Positions 21,477 to 23,573 of a DNA stretch of 23,573 nt are shown here, in pieces. Position 1 is the first letter of the stretch; every line of letters starts with the position of its first letter. The position numbers and the translations under genes are program-made. Source of the stretch: an uncultured Actinomycetes bacterium (GTDB taxonomy: Bacteria > Actinomycetota > Thermoleophilia > Solirubrobacterales > Solirubrobacteraceae); assembly GCA_937888775.1 (NCBI GenBank), contig CALAQT010000188.1, positions 1 through 23,573 of the forward strand, given 5' to 3'. Under the pieces are notes generated by a model, which was not told where the DNA came from, did not search any database, and saw nothing but the letters and a program-made list of their open reading frames with translations.

Positions 21477-23522
21477 GTGAATGACCCCTCGGGCTCAGAC
21501 GACCACGGTATGCCTCAAGACGTGCTCTTGGAGCGTCGGTTCCCACTGCACGAGCGGATCTATCTCACTTACCGCTACCACGGCTGGCGGTCGATCGTGT
21601 ATCGGCTGCTGACCTACCCACTGCGCTTCACGCCCCTGCGCAACCGGGTGCGTCAGGGTCTGAGAGCCGGCCGTGATCGCACCGCGATTCGCTGGTACAA
21701 GCGCAACGGCCGTCCGGTGACGATCGTGATCCCGAGCTACCGTGACGCCGACGAGGTGGCCAAGCTCGTCGCCAGCCTGCACCGGACCACCGACGCCAAG
21801 CTGGTGAGCATCGTCGTCGCCGACGACGCGTCCGGACCCGAGCACGTCGCCGCGCTGCGCGCGATCGACGGCATCCGAGTGATCGAAGGTAACGCCAACG
21901 TCGGCTTCGCCGCTAACGCCAATCGGGGGATCGCGGCGTCCGCGCCCGACAGTGACGTGGTCGTGCTCAACTCCGACGTGATCGCCCGTCCCGGATGGCT
22001 GGAGAGCCTGCAATATGCGACCTCGCGGGCGGATGAAGTGGGGGTTGTCGGAGCCAAGTTGCTCTATGGCGACGGCCGGATTCAGTTCGCCGGCACGGTG
22101 CGCAACCTCGACGCTCCAGAGTGGTTCGATCATCGTTACCGCTTCCGGGCCGGAAGCTTTGGCCCGGCCAACGTCCCGATGCCGGCGCTGGCGATCAGCG
22201 GCGCCTGCATGTACCTGACGCGACAGCTGCTGCAGCGCATCGGCCCGTTCGACGACCGGTATCCGATGGCCTACGAGGACGTCGACCTCTGCCTGCGAGC
22301 CTGGGAAGCCGGCTTCAAGGTCATGTACTGGCCAGCGGCGGTGCTCGAGCACCAGGAGTCGGTCACCCGCGGAACCGTGGTCGGCGAGCGCGAACGAGAA
22401 TCACAGCGCGTGTTCTGGAGTCGATGGGGCGACTTCTTCGACGCGCGCGACGTCCGCACGCTCGAGGGCGCCCTGCGCGTCGTGTATGTCACCGAGGACA
22501 CGGGCGTGGGTGGCGGTCACCGTGACATCTTCGAGCACCTCAACCGGCTGCAGGAGCGCGGCCACGAGGCGGAGCTGTGGACGCTCGGCGAAGAGCCCGA
22601 CTGGTTTGAGCTCCGGACCCCGGTGAGGAGCTTTCAGGACTACGAGGAGCTGGTCCAAGCGCTGGCTCCGGTGGAGGCGATCAAGATCGCGACCTGGTGG
22701 AACACCGGAAGCCCGGTCTGGCAGGCGAGCCTCCTGCGGGGACTCCCGGTGTACTTCGTCCAGGACATCGAGACCAGCTATTACTCCAACAACCGCCCGG
22801 TCCAGAACGCCGTGCTGGCCTCCTATCGTCACGAGTTTCACTACATGACGATCTCCTCCTGGAATCGGGATCGCCTGCGCGAGCTGGGACTCGACGCCGT
22901 TCTGATCCCGCCCGGGATCGACCTGGATAACTTCCGTCCGCTCCCCGAGGCCGGCCGGCGAACCGACATGCTGCTCGCCGTCGGACGCTCCAACCCGCTG
23001 AAGAATCTACCCCTCACGCTGGAGGCCTGGCGCCGCCTGGCCGAGCCCCGCCCCGAGCTGTGTCTGTTCGGCATCGAGCCCGAGCTGGCCACCGAGCCGG
23101 GGATCCGCTACGTGACCGCGCCCTCTGATCGCGAGGTCAACGAGCTCTTTAACCAGGCGACGGTGTTTGTGCAGACCTCAGTTCACGAGGGCTTCTGCCT
23201 GCCGCCGCTGGAGTCGATGGCCACCGGGGGCGCAGTTGTCTGCACCGATGCGCATGGCAACCGCGATTACTGCCGTGACGGCCAGAACTGCTTGATGCCC
23301 GCGCCCGACGCCGGCGCGGTGTCCGCGTCGATCGCGCGGCTGCTCGCCGACGCGCAGCTACGAGAGCGACTTGGCGCAGCCGGAATCGAGACTGCCGGAG
23401 AGCATGCGTGGGAGCAGCGGATCGACGCGCTCGAGCAGTTCCTGCAAGATGTGGCGCGCCCGCGGCAGATCGCCCCCTCGACCGACGTCGTTCCACAGAC
23501 GCAGCGGGCTTCCGCCAGCTAG
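21477..23522 (+). CDS. Two-domain glycosyltransferase, GT2 then GT4
   Basis: A 681-residue enzyme. Residues about 1-78 are a basic N-terminal extension. Residues about 80-325 form a rhamnosyltransferase-like GT2 domain: VTIVIPSYRDADE, VVADDAS, NANVGFAANANRG, NSD (165-167), and YEDVDLCLRAWEAGF with the ED pair at 267-268. Residues about 335-660 form a GT4-like domain: VTEDTGVGGGHRDIFEHLNR, VYFVQDIETSYYS, VGRSNPLKNLPLTL, and the E-x7-E motif in HEGFCLPPLES (E571, E579). The GT4 half recalls WsaF-type rhamnosyltransferases of S-layer glycan synthesis, a resemblance from memory only. The start is uncertain: GTG 21477 or ATG 21510; neither has a good ribosome site. It is transcribed away from the six-gene operon but surely belongs to the same glycan pathway. 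Confidence 0.85.
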   Translation: MNDPSGSDDHGMPQDVLLERRFPLHERIYLTYRYHGWRSIVYRLLTYPLRFTPLRNRVRQGLRAGRDRTAIRWYKRNGRPVTIVIPSYRDADEVAKLVASLHRTTDAKLVSIVVADDASGPEHVAALRAIDGIRVIEGNANVGFAANANRGIAASAPDSDVVVLNSDVIARPGWLESLQYATSRADEVGVVGAKLLYGDGRIQFAGTVRNLDAPEWFDHRYRFRAGSFGPANVPMPALAISGACMYLTRQLLQRIGPFDDRYPMAYEDVDLCLRAWEAGFKVMYWPAAVLEHQESVTRGTVVGERERESQRVFWSRWGDFFDARDVRTLEGALRVVYVTEDTGVGGGHRDIFEHLNRLQERGHEAELWTLGEEPDWFELRTPVRSFQDYEELVQALAPVEAIKIATWWNTGSPVWQASLLRGLPVYFVQDIETSYYSNNRPVQNAVLASYRHEFHYMTISSWNRDRLRELGLDAVLIPPGIDLDNFRPLPEAGRRTDMLLAVGRSNPLKNLPLTLEAWRRLAEPRPELCLFGIEPELATEPGIRYVTAPSDREVNELFNQATVFVQTSVHEGFCLPPLESMATGGAVVCTDAHGNRDYCRDGQNCLMPAPDAGAVSASIARLLADAQLRERLGAAGIETAGEHAWEQRIDALEQFLQDVARPRQIAPSTDVVPQTQRASAS

Positions 23523-23541
23523 TGTCCCGCGCCTTAAGTTC

Positions 23542-23559
23542 GTACTATAATTGTGGTAC
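23542..23559. promoter_or_regulatory. Operator-like palindrome over a TATAAT box
   Basis: GTACTATAATTGTGGTAC is an imperfect 18-bp palindrome; 14 of 18 positions are symmetric. It contains a perfect TATAAT (23546-23551). An ATG at 23568 could begin a new plus-strand gene, cut by the window end after two codons. The compact layout fits an autoregulated promoter. No -35 or ribosome site is convincing. Confidence 0.5.
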
Positions 23560-23573
23560 ACTTGGGTATGCGA

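Overview
The window is GC-rich and densely coded, and reads as a chromosomal accessory region of an actinobacterium. The best guess is class Thermoleophilia (Solirubrobacterales-like). Delta-60 repeat proteins and a Cys-containing C-terminal beta module ending in FTIVS (genes at 79-2034 and 2107-3777) are, from memory, typical of that group's secretomes. Taxonomy was not tested by any search.

Left third (1-7853). Three minus-strand genes encode secreted delta-60 repeat proteins, each with about seven repeats, which suggests seven-bladed beta-propellers. Two are tandem paralogues sharing a 653-bp tract with no visible difference, next to clearly diverged sequence, which points to recent duplication or gene conversion. 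Upstream lies an IS481-like insertion sequence (5265-6421). It has 25-bp imperfect TG...CA inverted ends, an 8-bp target duplication (CCCTAAGG), a long internal palindrome and a transposase broken by two frameshifts. It split a small hairpin just past the end of a secreted S53 (sedolisin-like) protease gene whose catalytic Asp position appears to be Ser.

Middle (7854-9931). A single plus-strand gene encodes an unrecognised 634-residue secreted protein, Ser/Thr/Gly-rich with a Lys/His-rich tail. Two hairpins follow it, the second with a T tract.

Right part (9932-23522). Six minus-strand genes form a probable operon transcribed from about 21410 down to 9932: two GT2-GT4 fusion glycosyltransferases, a methyltransferase with a coiled-coil tail, two tandem GT4-GT2 fusion glycosyltransferases, and a double-domain methyltransferase. 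A divergent seventh gene (21477-23522) encodes another GT2-GT4 fusion. The locus therefore holds five two-domain glycosyltransferases, in both domain orders, and three methyltransferase domains. One GT2 domain has lost its acidic metal-binding motif. The likely job is assembly and O-methylation of a cell-surface glycan or glycoprotein. No transporter, polymerase or nucleotide-sugar gene is present, so any such partners lie outside the window. The last 50 bases hold a promoter/operator-like palindrome just before a possible new start codon.

No tRNA, rRNA or CRISPR array was seen.
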